From positions 682,001 to 746,000 of the forward strand of contig NC_013037.1 of assembly GCF_000023125.1 (NCBI RefSeq): a stretch of DNA of 64,000 nt, given 5' to 3'. How positions within the stretch are numbered: the stretch's first letter is position 1; each line of letters opens with the position of its first letter. Below the pieces are notes generated by a model, which did not search any database, had not been told where the DNA came from, and saw only the letters and a list, made by a program, of their open reading frames with translations. The stretch is from Dyadobacter fermentans DSM 18053 (GTDB lineage: Bacteria; Bacteroidota; Bacteroidia; Cytophagales; Spirosomataceae). Positions 37,692 through 45,237 of the stretch are shown in pieces. The position numbers were made by a program, and so were the translations under genes.

Positions 37692-39379
37692 TACCAGCTG
37701 TAACCGTAAGCTGGCAATTCTACCGCCAGACGTCCGTTAGCTGCATCGTAATCGCCCGTGCTGTTCCAGAGATTGTACCATTTGGTTTTCCCCACCGTCA
37801 AATCGGCCTTTCGCGGTGCATTGGTGAAGTTGTGCAGCACTAGCATCGACCTGCCTTCATAGTCATAACGGATCGCAAGGATATCTTTCGAGCCGGCGTC
37901 GACGATCGTAGAAGTGCCCAGCCCGATTTCCGGGCATGCTTTCCGCATTTTCATAATGGCCGCCACCCGGTGGAGCAGCGAAGTGCTGTCGCGCCACTGG
38001 CTTTCGGCATTAATGGTCCGGAAACCGTATTCACCCTCATTGATCACCGGGCGGAATGCCGTGTCGGCCGTGGTGAAACCTGCGTTTTTAGCGGCGCTCC
38101 ATTGCATGGGCGTCCGTACCGAGAGGCGTTCTTTGAGCCGGAGATCGTCGCCCATCCCGATTTCTTCCCCGTAACGGATCACCGTTGCGCCGGGCAGTGA
38201 GAACAGCAGGCTGTAAGCCATTTCAAGCCGGCGGCGATCGTTGTTCATCATTGGGGCAAGGCGCCGGCGAATGCCGCGTTCGTACAATTGCATATTGGTG
38301 TCGGGGCCCATTGCGGCGTAAATGCGCTCGCGTTGGCGGTCGGTGAGCCGCCCGAGGTCTATTTCGTCATGATTTCGCAGGAAATAGGCCCATTGCGAGC
38401 TCTCGCTGATTTCGGAAGTGGCCTCCATCGCCGACCTGAACGGTGCCAGGTCGCCGGTAGCGAATGCATAAAACAAATGCTGGTTTGCAAAGAAATTGAA
38501 CATCAGCTGGATACCCTCGCCGTTTTCGCCGAAATAGTTGACGCTTTCTTTAGGTTCCACATTCGCTTCGCCGAGTATGGCGGCATCGGCTTGACGCGAC
38601 TGCGTGAACTGGCGGATGTCTTTCAGGAAATCGAAGTCGAGCTTAGGCTTTTCGGGGTTCGAATGCGGTACTTCGATAATGAATGGCACGGCGTCGAGCC
38701 GGAAGCCCGAAATGCCCTGATTGAGCCAGTACCCGATGATCCGCTGCGTCTCCTGCATCACTTCCGGGTTCATGAAATTGAGATCGGGCTGAAATTTGTA
38801 GAAACGATGATAGTAGTATTCGTTGCTGGCACTATCCAGCGTCCACACGCTTTTTTGAACACCCGGAAATACCATTCCCTTATCGGCATTGCGCGGCTTG
38901 GTGGGCGACCAAACGTACCAGTCGCGGTAGCGGGAGTTGCGTGCGCTGCGGGCGTTTTTGAACCACGGATGTTGGTCGGACGTGTGGTTGATCACCAGGT
39001 CCATGATGATCCGCATGCCCCGTTTTCGTGCCTGATGCATGAGCTCGGCGAAATCGCCGCTGGTGCCCAATTTGGGATCTACGCCGTAATAATCGGCCAC
39101 GTCGTAGCCGTCGTCGGCGCCGGGCGACGGCTGGAACGGCGCGAGCCAGATCACGTCCACGCCCAGCATTTTGAGGTAATCGAGCTGCTGGATCACGCCA
39201 TTGATATCGCCCCGGCCATCGCCGTCGCTGTCTTTGAATACCCCTATTTCGAGATTGTAGATAATGCTGTTTTTATACCAAAAATTCTCCTTGAACTTCC
39301 GTGGTGCCACTTTGTCCTGCGCACAGGCAAGCATAGGCACACACACGAGGAGCAGGAGGCGGATGAGCAATTTGTTCAT
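37667..39379 (-). CDS. Exported GH13 alpha-amylase-family enzyme, trehalose-synthase (TreS)-like
   Basis: A 570-residue protein with an N-terminal signal (MNKLLIRLLLLVCVPMLACA; a lipoprotein reading at C19 is possible). The TIM barrel follows the TreS/GH13_16 pattern closely: FWYKNSIIYNLEIGVFKDSD, GDGRGDINGVIQQLDYLKML, LVINHTSDQHPWF, GFRLDAVPF with nucleophile D229, ILGEANV with acid/base E271, and FLRNHDEIDL with D338; GIRRRLAPMMNNDRRRLEMA is also typical. TreS interconverts maltose and trehalose and is normally cytoplasmic, so a periplasmic relative may instead hydrolyse or transglycosylate alpha-glucans. It is last in an operon with two DUF421 genes. Confidence 0.88.
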   Translation of the reverse strand: MNKLLIRLLLLVCVPMLACAQDKVAPRKFKENFWYKNSIIYNLEIGVFKDSDGDGRGDINGVIQQLDYLKMLGVDVIWLAPFQPSPGADDGYDVADYYGVDPKLGTSGDFAELMHQARKRGMRIIMDLVINHTSDQHPWFKNARSARNSRYRDWYVWSPTKPRNADKGMVFPGVQKSVWTLDSASNEYYYHRFYKFQPDLNFMNPEVMQETQRIIGYWLNQGISGFRLDAVPFIIEVPHSNPEKPKLDFDFLKDIRQFTQSRQADAAILGEANVEPKESVNYFGENGEGIQLMFNFFANQHLFYAFATGDLAPFRSAMEATSEISESSQWAYFLRNHDEIDLGRLTDRQRERIYAAMGPDTNMQLYERGIRRRLAPMMNNDRRRLEMAYSLLFSLPGATVIRYGEEIGMGDDLRLKERLSVRTPMQWSAAKNAGFTTADTAFRPVINEGEYGFRTINAESQWRDSTSLLHRVAAIMKMRKACPEIGLGTSTIVDAGSKDILAIRYDYEGRSMLVLHNFTNAPRKADLTVGKTKWYNLWNSTGDYDAANGRLAVELPAYGYSWYRSGQVLP

Positions 39380-39403
39380 AGTTTGAGATACATTAACATC
39401 GTG

Positions 39404-40084
39404 TTACATAAAGGCATTGACCTGCTCGTCGCCGCCGCAATTATCACAGGGAGTAACGCCCTCCGCAAGCTCCCGGCCGCAGCGATTGCAGACGATCACT
39501 TCCGTAGGGCGGCAAACCTGCTTCACAAATTCGGCGTCGATGCCGGGAATAATGCTCAGGCCGGAGCGGATTTCGGCATGGCGGATCAGGGTGAACGACC
39601 CGTCGGCCTCGAAATACAGCCGCTTTACCTCGCCCAAATGCCGGATTCCGTGGTTTCTGAGCTGTGAATAGGCTTTTTCACGGGTAATGCCGCTCACTTT
39701 CATTTTTTGTAAATCGAGTGTGCCGTCACTGACCAGTATCGACATATCGCCCTGCGTGACGGACTCGAACCGCTGGTTGCGTGAGGCGAAGTAGGCCAGC
39801 GTTTGCTGAACGGCCACCACCACCACGCCAATCATGACCGCCGCCAGAATGCCCCGGTCGGGAGCCTGCAACGGCACCCCGATCGCCGCCGCGAGCGATA
39901 CCATCGCAAGCATTTCGTTCCGGCTCAGCTGCGACGCCATTCTTTTCCCCATAAGCCGCATGGACACCATGAGTACCAGGTAAATCACCGCGATCCGCAG
40001 CACCACCTCCCAATAAAACCCGCCCGGAACGTCGCCGATAAACATCCGCTGCCAGTCCCCGAAATGAATATCTTCCTTTTTCAT
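39404..40084 (-). CDS. DUF421/YetF membrane protein with C-terminal zinc-ribbon-like tail (second copy)
   Basis: A 226-residue protein from ATG 40084, which overlaps the stop of the upstream paralogue (ATGA). MKKEDIHFGDWQRMFIGDVP is followed by three transmembrane helices (about 22-120) with the family block RLMGKRMASQLSRNEMLAMV. The cytoplasmic DUF421 domain (SDGTLDLQKMKVSGITREKA, YSQLRNHGIRHLGEVKRLYF) comes next. The last ~30 residues carry two Cys pairs (CNRCGRELAEGVTPCDNCGG) that resemble a zinc ribbon, not part of the core DUF421 family. YetF-type proteins are widespread, membrane-bound and functionally obscure. Confidence 0.85.
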   Translation of the reverse strand: MKKEDIHFGDWQRMFIGDVPGGFYWEVVLRIAVIYLVLMVSMRLMGKRMASQLSRNEMLAMVSLAAAIGVPLQAPDRGILAAVMIGVVVVAVQQTLAYFASRNQRFESVTQGDMSILVSDGTLDLQKMKVSGITREKAYSQLRNHGIRHLGEVKRLYFEADGSFTLIRHAEIRSGLSIIPGIDAEFVKQVCRPTEVIVCNRCGRELAEGVTPCDNCGGDEQVNAFM

Positions 40085-40800
40085 GCGGCGTGGCTGGGTT
40101 GGTTGGAAATGGAAATGCTGGCCTGACCCCATTGCGTAGCGTTGCAAACGGGGCAATGCTGCTGCCGGTCTTGACTTTCAGGCACTTTTCCGCAGTTGGC
40201 GCAAACGAGCGTATTTTCCACGGATGTTTGTCCAAAACCGGAAATAGCCTCGTCGCCGGGTGGAAATAAGGGCAGGCCGGCACCTGCTTCGGGATGCCGG
40301 TAGATGGTGATCAGCCCGCAGGATTCCAGGTACACGCGGGCTACGTCGCCGAGATTATAGATTTGGTTGTTGCGCAGCGCCGAGAAAATCTGCTGGCGCG
40401 AGACCTTGGTACGGTGCATTTCTTCGAGCTGCATTACGCCGTTTTTGACGAGAACGCTTAGTTTCCCCTGCGTTGCCTGCTCGAAACGCTCACTTTTAAA
40501 TTCGAAAAAATTAAGTCCGCGTTGGAACAGGAGCGCACACACGAGGATCATCCCGCACAGCAGGAGGCCGGTTTGCGGCATTTGCATACCCGGCGACACA
40601 ATTGCCCCGAGGGTGATCATCACGGCCAGGTCCGAAATGGTGAGCTGGCCACCCATTCGCTTGCCCATCATCCGCACGATAATGAGAAGAATGGCGTACA
40701 TGAGAATGGTCCTGAGGAGAATTTCAACTAAAAATACGACCGGCGTTTCCCCGAACAGAATGCGGTACCAGTCGCCGGGAACTATGTCTTCCTTTTTCAT
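40081..40800 (-). CDS. DUF421/YetF membrane protein with C-terminal zinc-ribbon-like tail (first copy)
   Basis: A 239-residue paralogue of the next gene: MKKEDIVPGDWYRILFGETP, three helices with IVRMMGKRMGGQLTISDLAV, then the cytoplasmic domain (VKNGVMQLEEMHRTKVSRQQ, IFSALRNNQIYNLGDVARVY). Its tail also holds two Cys pairs (LVCANCGKVPESQDRQQHCP, VCNATQWG) followed by a disordered Ser/Pro end. It is first of the three-gene operon leading to the exported GH13 enzyme. A LacI-type palindrome lies in the 34 bp upstream. The two copies have diverged substantially, implying separate roles or a heteromer. Confidence 0.86.
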   Translation of the reverse strand: MKKEDIVPGDWYRILFGETPVVFLVEILLRTILMYAILLIIVRMMGKRMGGQLTISDLAVMITLGAIVSPGMQMPQTGLLLCGMILVCALLFQRGLNFFEFKSERFEQATQGKLSVLVKNGVMQLEEMHRTKVSRQQIFSALRNNQIYNLGDVARVYLESCGLITIYRHPEAGAGLPLFPPGDEAISGFGQTSVENTLVCANCGKVPESQDRQQHCPVCNATQWGQASISISNQPSHAA

Positions 40801-40818
40801 TCAGATGTGGGATAGGAG

Positions 40819-40832
40819 TGTAAACGGTTACA
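40819..40832 (-). promoter_or_regulatory. LacI-type operator-like palindrome
   Basis: TGTAAACGGTTACA has 5-bp inverted arms around an ACGG centre with the CG core typical of LacI-family operators (cre-like pattern). It lies 19 bp upstream of the DUF421-DUF421-GH13 operon, where a regulator could block or activate transcription. No LacI gene is in the window. Confidence 0.45.
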
Positions 40833-40834
40833 GA

Positions 40835-42070
40835 TCAAGGATGAGAAACCCGGTACACCACGCCATTGGTATCATCCGAAAAGAGCAGTGAGCCATCGCT
40901 ATGAACGGCCAGCCCCACCAGTCGCCCGAAATGCGCTTTGTTGTTGTTCACAATGAAGCCCGTTACGAAATCTTCGAAGCGCACCGGCTTTCCGTTTTCA
41001 AAATGCATCCGCACGATCTTATAGCCTACGGGCGAACTCCGGTTCCACGAGCCGCGCATCGCCACGAAGGCATCGTTGCGGTAATCCTCGGGAAACTGTG
41101 CGCCGGAGTAGAAGGTCATCGCCATCGGTGCCGAATGCGCCTGGTAGGTGAGCGACGGCAGCTTGGTTTTTTGGAGATATTGCTGGTAAGTGGTATCGCC
41201 TTTGGGACGGTCGCCCGGGTTGTATTTGCCCTCGCCGTAAATGTAAGGCCAGCCGTAGTCCGCTCCCTGGCTGATCTGGTTCAGCTCTTCTTTTTGCTCG
41301 TCGTCACCAAGCCAGTCGATCCCGTGGTCCATTCCCCAAAGCTCCTTCGTTTCGGGATGCCAGCCGAAGCCGATCGTGTTGCGCAGGCCTTTGGCGAAGA
41401 TCTTGCGGTTTGAGCCGTCCTCTTCTGCGCGGAGCAATGTCGCATTTTCGGGATTGGATTCCGGGCATGCATTGCAGGTGCTACCCACGCTGATGTACAT
41501 TTTCTGATCCGGCCCGAATGCCAGCGTGCGGTTGGGGTGCTGGCCGCCGTCGGGCAGGTCGCTGATGAGCATGCGTGGTTGGCCGAGCGTGCCATCCGGG
41601 TTGATATCCGCCACAAATACCTCTTTCACGGCAGCCATATACATTTTGCCATTGTAAATATGCAGGCCGTGCACCTGCTTGATATTTGCAACCGTCTTTT
41701 TGTCGTCGGCCATGCCGTCGCCGTCTGTGTCGGTGAGCATCATTACAATGCCTGCCTCGCGGTCCGACGCGTACACGTGGCCTTTTTCGCTCGTGGCAAG
41801 CATACGCGGTTTGCCGAGGCCTTCCGCGAATTTGTTCACTTGAAACCCGGCCGGGACTTTCAGCTGTCCCACGTTTTGGTCGGAGGCTGGTTGCAGGGCC
41901 GGATAAAAAACATATCCCTGGATTTGCGCCGAGGTCGCTTCTTTGTCTGTTTCTGGAATGAATGCGTCCCAGAAGTCGTCGTCATCGTCGCAGCTGACCG
42001 CCACGCCCGCCAGCAGCGCACATGCCATCACGGCCGAAGCCGGTTTTCGGAAATAAGAAGGTAGTTTCAT
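40835..42070 (-). CDS. PQQ-type soluble sugar (sorbosone/glucose) dehydrogenase-like lipoprotein
   Basis: A 411-residue protein. Its signal ends LLAGVAVSCDDDDD, a lipoprotein-type cleavage followed by an Asp run. The body is a six-bladed beta-propeller of the GSDH/sorbosone dehydrogenase family: FAEGLGKPRMLATSEKGHVY, MLTDTDGDGMADDKKTVANI, KQVHGLHIYNGKMYMAA, DLPDGGQHPNRTLAFGPDQK and IFAKGLRNTIGFGWHPETKE. It would oxidise a sugar or sugar-like alcohol in the periplasm if PQQ is available. A pair of Cys residues (STCNACPES) could form a disulfide. It is preceded by a small acidic-protein gene 24 bp upstream, probably in the same operon. Confidence 0.85.
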   Translation of the reverse strand: MKLPSYFRKPASAVMACALLAGVAVSCDDDDDFWDAFIPETDKEATSAQIQGYVFYPALQPASDQNVGQLKVPAGFQVNKFAEGLGKPRMLATSEKGHVYASDREAGIVMMLTDTDGDGMADDKKTVANIKQVHGLHIYNGKMYMAAVKEVFVADINPDGTLGQPRMLISDLPDGGQHPNRTLAFGPDQKMYISVGSTCNACPESNPENATLLRAEEDGSNRKIFAKGLRNTIGFGWHPETKELWGMDHGIDWLGDDEQKEELNQISQGADYGWPYIYGEGKYNPGDRPKGDTTYQQYLQKTKLPSLTYQAHSAPMAMTFYSGAQFPEDYRNDAFVAMRGSWNRSSPVGYKIVRMHFENGKPVRFEDFVTGFIVNNNKAHFGRLVGLAVHSDGSLLFSDDTNGVVYRVSHP

Positions 42071-42094
42071 GTTGATGATTTGCGTTTTTAGAAA

Positions 42095-42295
42095 TTACTC
42101 CGACTGGCTTTCTGGTTCATACTCCCAATGCGCGATGTCGTCTTCCGGGAAGAAAAACTCCTCTTTCTTTGGTAATTCGGTCTCGGCGATCTCCTGAAAG
42201 CCTTGGTCCCTGCGGTAAATACCCCTGCGCCTGATGCCTTGCAGGTCGGTGAAAATGACGTGTGATTCGTCGTCGGGAAATGTGCCGTTGCTCAT
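42095..42295 (-). CDS. Small acidic hypothetical protein, 66 residues
   Basis: The product begins MSNGTFPDDESHVIFTDLQG, continues IRRRGIYRRDQGFQEIAETE and ends with an acidic tail (FFFPEDDIAHWEYEPESQSE). No signal or membrane helix is present. It is in line with the sugar-dehydrogenase gene downstream (24 bp) and the 75-residue hydrophilic gene upstream (48 bp), so it is likely translated from the same message. No family is recognised. Confidence 0.6.
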   Translation of the reverse strand: MSNGTFPDDESHVIFTDLQGIRRRGIYRRDQGFQEIAETELPKKEEFFFPEDDIAHWEYEPESQSE

Positions 42296-42343
42296 GGGAT
42301 TTGTGGTTTAAATGTTTGTAATATTCCACAGGATGGCCGCCGC

Positions 42344-42571
42344 TTACGGGCGTTCATCTGCGGTATTTTCATTGAAATCGTCGTTGCGGTTTCGTTCCTT
42401 GCCGTGCTGGCCTGCGCCGCCTTTGATTTCATCGCGTTCGATAACCTCTTCCGCGCCTTCGGTGCCGTAGTCGTCCACTTCCCCTTCCTGAAAATTGTCG
42501 TTGGCATTTCGTCCGCTTTCCAGGGCCTTTTTTACAGCCTCATCCGGGGTTTTGTCCTCTTTGTTTTCCAT
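42344..42571 (-). CDS. Small very hydrophilic protein, 75 residues
   Basis: The start is taken at ATG 42571 (MENKEDKTPDEAVKKALESG); the frame is open further upstream but that part is Arg/Pro-rich with no coding look. The rest (RNANDNFQEGEVDDYGTEGA, EEVIERDEIKGGAGQHGKER, NRNDDFNENTADERP) is rich in Asp, Glu, Asn and Gly and predicted to be disordered. Such proteins often accompany stress or desiccation genes in Bacteroidota; that role is inference here. Confidence 0.6.
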   Translation of the reverse strand: MENKEDKTPDEAVKKALESGRNANDNFQEGEVDDYGTEGAEEVIERDEIKGGAGQHGKERNRNDDFNENTADERP

Positions 42572-42871
42572 GATTTCCTGATTTTTTGACGGGCGGGCTA
42601 TACAAAATCCGTTCCCAGCCCCCAACCGGCCCATCGGCCCCGGCCAGGGCAGGGGTAGCCTGGTGTGCGGCCTACCCATTCGCGCATATCGGGAAGGGGC
42701 TTTAAGAAAAATTATCAGCAGCCGCCGGGGCAAAGCGTTTTGGCATGGTTTTAACATTTAACCCGCCTTTCATTTCAAGGCACCGGGCCGTCGGGACGCA
42801 TTCCAGTCCATGCACAGCAGCTTGCTTACGGCGGCAGGTGTGGGTTTTATTTATTTCAAAAACAGGTTATT
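42572..42871. other. Divergent intergenic region
   Basis: About 300 bases between the small hydrophilic gene (minus) and the oxidoreductase (plus). Promoters for both must lie here. I see no exact TAnnTTTG element, no terminator and no small coding frame. Confidence 0.5.
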
Positions 42872-43996
42872 ATGGAAAACATCCTTCAAAGAAGACGGTT
42901 TCTGCAACAGGCGGCACTGGCTGTTCCTGCACTCGGGCTGGTGAGCCTCGACGACGTGGCGGCTCCATATGCGCCGGAAAACGGGCAACCCTGGGCGCAG
43001 GATAAAAAGTTAGGAATCGCTTTGCTGGGATTGGGCAAATACAGCGAGGAGCAACTCGCACCGGCGCTGGAAAAAACGCAGCGGTGCAGGCTGGCGGGTA
43101 TTATCACCGGAACACCCGAGAAGGTCGGGAAGTGGAAAGAACGGTACAAAATCCCCGACAAGAATATCTACAACTACCAGAACATGGATTCGATACGCGA
43201 CAATCCCGACATCGACATTGTGTACGTGGTTACGCCCAATGCGCTGCACGCCGAGCACACGATCCGCGCCGCGAAAGCCGGTAAGCATGTGATCTGCGAA
43301 AAGCCGATGGCTACGAGCGTGGAGGACTGCGAAGCGATGATCGCCGCTTGTAAGAATGCCGGCAAAATGCTTTCCATTGGTTACCGGCTGCATTTCGAGC
43401 CGCACCACCAGACATTTATGCAGTTTGGAAAAAAGAAATTGTACGGCGACGTGCAAAAGATCGTGGCCGAGAACAGCCAGGAAATGGAAAAAGGCGTGTG
43501 GCGCCTGGACCGCGAGCGCTCAGGCGGCGGGCCGCTGATGGACCTCGGCATTTACTGCGTGCAGGGCGCCCTTTACTCGGCTGGCGCAAATCCCGTGAAA
43601 GTGGCAGCCAAAGAAGGCCCGAAAACCGACGTCGAAAAATTTGCCGAAGTCGAACAATCAATTGATTTCCAGCTGGAATTTCCCGGCGGCGCCGTGGCGA
43701 ACTGCCGGACGGCCTACGTGGGCAGCGGCAACCGGCTGCGCGTGGAAGGGAAAAAAGGCTGGTACGAGCTCGAACCTGCCTACGAATACAAGGGCATTAA
43801 AGGTAAAACTTCCCAGGGGCCGATGGGTTTGGAGAATGTAAACCAGCAGGCACTTCAGATGGACGATTTTGCGAACTGTGTTCTCAACAACAAACCCACC
43901 CGCGTGCCGGGCGAAATGGGCCTCCGCGATGTGAAAATCCTGATGGCGATTTACGAAGCGGCCCGCACGGCCCAGCCCGTGACCCTGAAATGGTAA
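42872..43996 (+). CDS. Gfo/Idh/MocA-family oxidoreductase, probably exported (Tat-like signal)
   Basis: A 374-residue protein. The N-terminus has RRRFLQQAALAVPALGLVSL, a twin-arginine-like leader. A Rossmann domain follows (KLGIALLGLGKYSEEQLAPA, VYVVTPNALHAEHTIRAAKA, with the family's EKP at 143-145 in HVICEKPMA), then a C-terminal alpha/beta domain (RSGGGPLMDLGIYCVQGALY). It resembles periplasmic glucose-fructose-oxidoreductase-type enzymes that keep NAD(P) bound. The substrate is probably a sugar or sugar acid but is not shown by sequence. It is monocistronic or followed only by a 25-residue ORF. Confidence 0.87.
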   Translation: MENILQRRRFLQQAALAVPALGLVSLDDVAAPYAPENGQPWAQDKKLGIALLGLGKYSEEQLAPALEKTQRCRLAGIITGTPEKVGKWKERYKIPDKNIYNYQNMDSIRDNPDIDIVYVVTPNALHAEHTIRAAKAGKHVICEKPMATSVEDCEAMIAACKNAGKMLSIGYRLHFEPHHQTFMQFGKKKLYGDVQKIVAENSQEMEKGVWRLDRERSGGGPLMDLGIYCVQGALYSAGANPVKVAAKEGPKTDVEKFAEVEQSIDFQLEFPGGAVANCRTAYVGSGNRLRVEGKKGWYELEPAYEYKGIKGKTSQGPMGLENVNQQALQMDDFANCVLNNKPTRVPGEMGLRDVKILMAIYEAARTAQPVTLKW

Positions 43997-44029
43997 CGGA
44001 ATGCTTCATCCACCAAAATTCATGAAATC

Positions 44030-44107
44030 ATGTATGTACCCATCATCGTCGCTGCGGTAGTGATTATCATTATCGCAGTCATGTACTACCGTAAAAAGGC
44101 CGAATAA
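44030..44107 (+). CDS. Possible 25-residue single-pass membrane peptide
   Basis: ATG 44030 to TAA 44105-44107 encodes MYVPIIVAAVVIIIIAVMYY followed by RKKAE, one strongly hydrophobic helix with a basic, positive-inside C-terminus. It lies 33 bp after the oxidoreductase and directly before a strong terminator, which supports its being expressed. At this length coding status cannot be proved from sequence alone. Confidence 0.45.
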   Translation: MYVPIIVAAVVIIIIAVMYYRKKAE

Positions 44108-44126
44108 AGGGCGTAGCGGTACAAAT

Positions 44127-44153
44127 AGGGCGGGAATGGTCTGTTCCCGCCCT
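44127..44153. terminator. Bidirectional terminator hairpin
   Basis: A perfect 10-bp GC-rich stem (AGGGCGGGAA at 44127-44136 with TTCCCGCCCT at 44144-44153) and 7-nt loop sit between the convergent 25-residue ORF and the ferritin-like gene. T-runs on both sides are short. Confidence 0.8.
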
Positions 44154-44181
44154 GTTATTTCCTTAGCCGGCCGGTATCGGC

Positions 44182-45213
44182 CTAAACGACAAACTCGAAC
44201 GACGGACCGATCGTGTAGCCGTCTTTCCCTGGGAATGGCGTGGCGCAGAGTTTCTGAGCGGTCAGTTTCAGGTCGTACATCACGCCGATTGTATTGTTGA
44301 GCATTTCCGGGTGCCCGTTGAAAGTGTGATGGAGCCCTGCCAGCAGCGAATAGTAGCTCGCATTGAACTCGTTCATCTGCTTCAATTCCTCGCTGCCTGA
44401 CGGCAGCATGGCGGTTTTCGTGTTCGGGAACAATGGGTACACGTCGTTCGGGTCAAACGGGATGGCCGGGCCGGTGTAGGAAACGCCATATTGGGCGCTT
44501 TCGTCCTTGACCAGCTCCCTACCGAGATACAATTCCTGAAACCGATAGTAATGCGCCGCTTCACCTTCTTCGTCCAGCGGCGACGATGAGGTCCCTTCGC
44601 CTTGCTCGATGATGATATTGATGGCGTCGTGGGCGTTTTGTTTGGTATAAATCGGGAAAAGCTCGTCGGCACCGAAAAATGGCGATGTTACCTGCCTGTT
44701 TTTGTCTCCGGGCAGTTCGTCGGGTGCGAGCTCGTCGATCTTGTGCTGAACGGCCAGGTAAAACTGCCCGATCGTGCTGAATGCAGGCATGGCCGCCAGG
44801 CTTAGCTTTTTGATGTCCAGCGGATGTTCCGGTTCTTCGATTTCCATAAAAACGTCCTTAACGAGCTGTACCGAGTATTTTTCCAATCCCACGATCAGTC
44901 CGTGGCCGATCCCCATCGGCAGCGGGCCGGGGTATTCGGGTACGAACCGGCTGTTGTCGATGGCCGGGCTGCCGCCGAGGGCATTCAGGATGTTGGCCGC
45001 AATGGTCATATGCAGCATTTCCTCGATCACGATCGAATGGATGATCTGCCGTTGCGCCTGGCTGGTGCCGGGTTTGAGGGAAAACATGGCCGTGAGGTAG
45101 GGTGGGATCGTGGAATGTTCCAGTTCGATGGCCCGTTGCACCAGCGGGTAAAGTTCCGACAACGAGTTGGCTGATAATGCCTTGTGGATGTATGTTGAAT
45201 CTATTTTTAACAT
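44182..45213 (-). CDS. Ferritin-like protein resembling the C-terminal half of VioB/RebD
   Basis: A 343-residue protein whose first ~85 residues (LVQRAIELEHSTIPPYLTAM, RQIIHSIVIEEMLHMTIAAN, ILNALGGSPAID) match the ferritin-like domain of VioB, the iminophenylpyruvate dimer synthase of violacein synthesis (KAVDLELSVMLQYLYAAYSI, EIAHEEMIHYLVVNNLL, LMALG). Candidate metal ligands are E30/E32/H33 and E64-E65-x-x-H68. It also has the later VioB-like block SSSPLDEEGEAAHYYRFQEL and a C-terminal helical part. It is 24 bp downstream of the gene for a VioB-like N-terminal half, so the pair equals one VioB cut in two. No amino-acid oxidase (VioA/RebO) lies nearby, so the substrate is unknown. Confidence 0.85.
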   Translation of the reverse strand: MLKIDSTYIHKALSANSLSELYPLVQRAIELEHSTIPPYLTAMFSLKPGTSQAQRQIIHSIVIEEMLHMTIAANILNALGGSPAIDNSRFVPEYPGPLPMGIGHGLIVGLEKYSVQLVKDVFMEIEEPEHPLDIKKLSLAAMPAFSTIGQFYLAVQHKIDELAPDELPGDKNRQVTSPFFGADELFPIYTKQNAHDAINIIIEQGEGTSSSPLDEEGEAAHYYRFQELYLGRELVKDESAQYGVSYTGPAIPFDPNDVYPLFPNTKTAMLPSGSEELKQMNEFNASYYSLLAGLHHTFNGHPEMLNNTIGVMYDLKLTAQKLCATPFPGKDGYTIGPSFEFVV

Positions 45214-45237
45214 TACAGGGGAAATTTTAGCCTTGGA

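Noticed and set aside
38288..39667. 459-codon open frame antisense to the GH13 and DUF421 genes
   Set aside because: It spans two real genes on the other strand and lacks any family signature.
42572..42757. N-terminal extension of the 75-residue hydrophilic protein
   Set aside because: The frame is open for 62 more codons, but the translated part is Arg/Pro-rich and unlike the acidic downstream part; ATG 42571 fits better.
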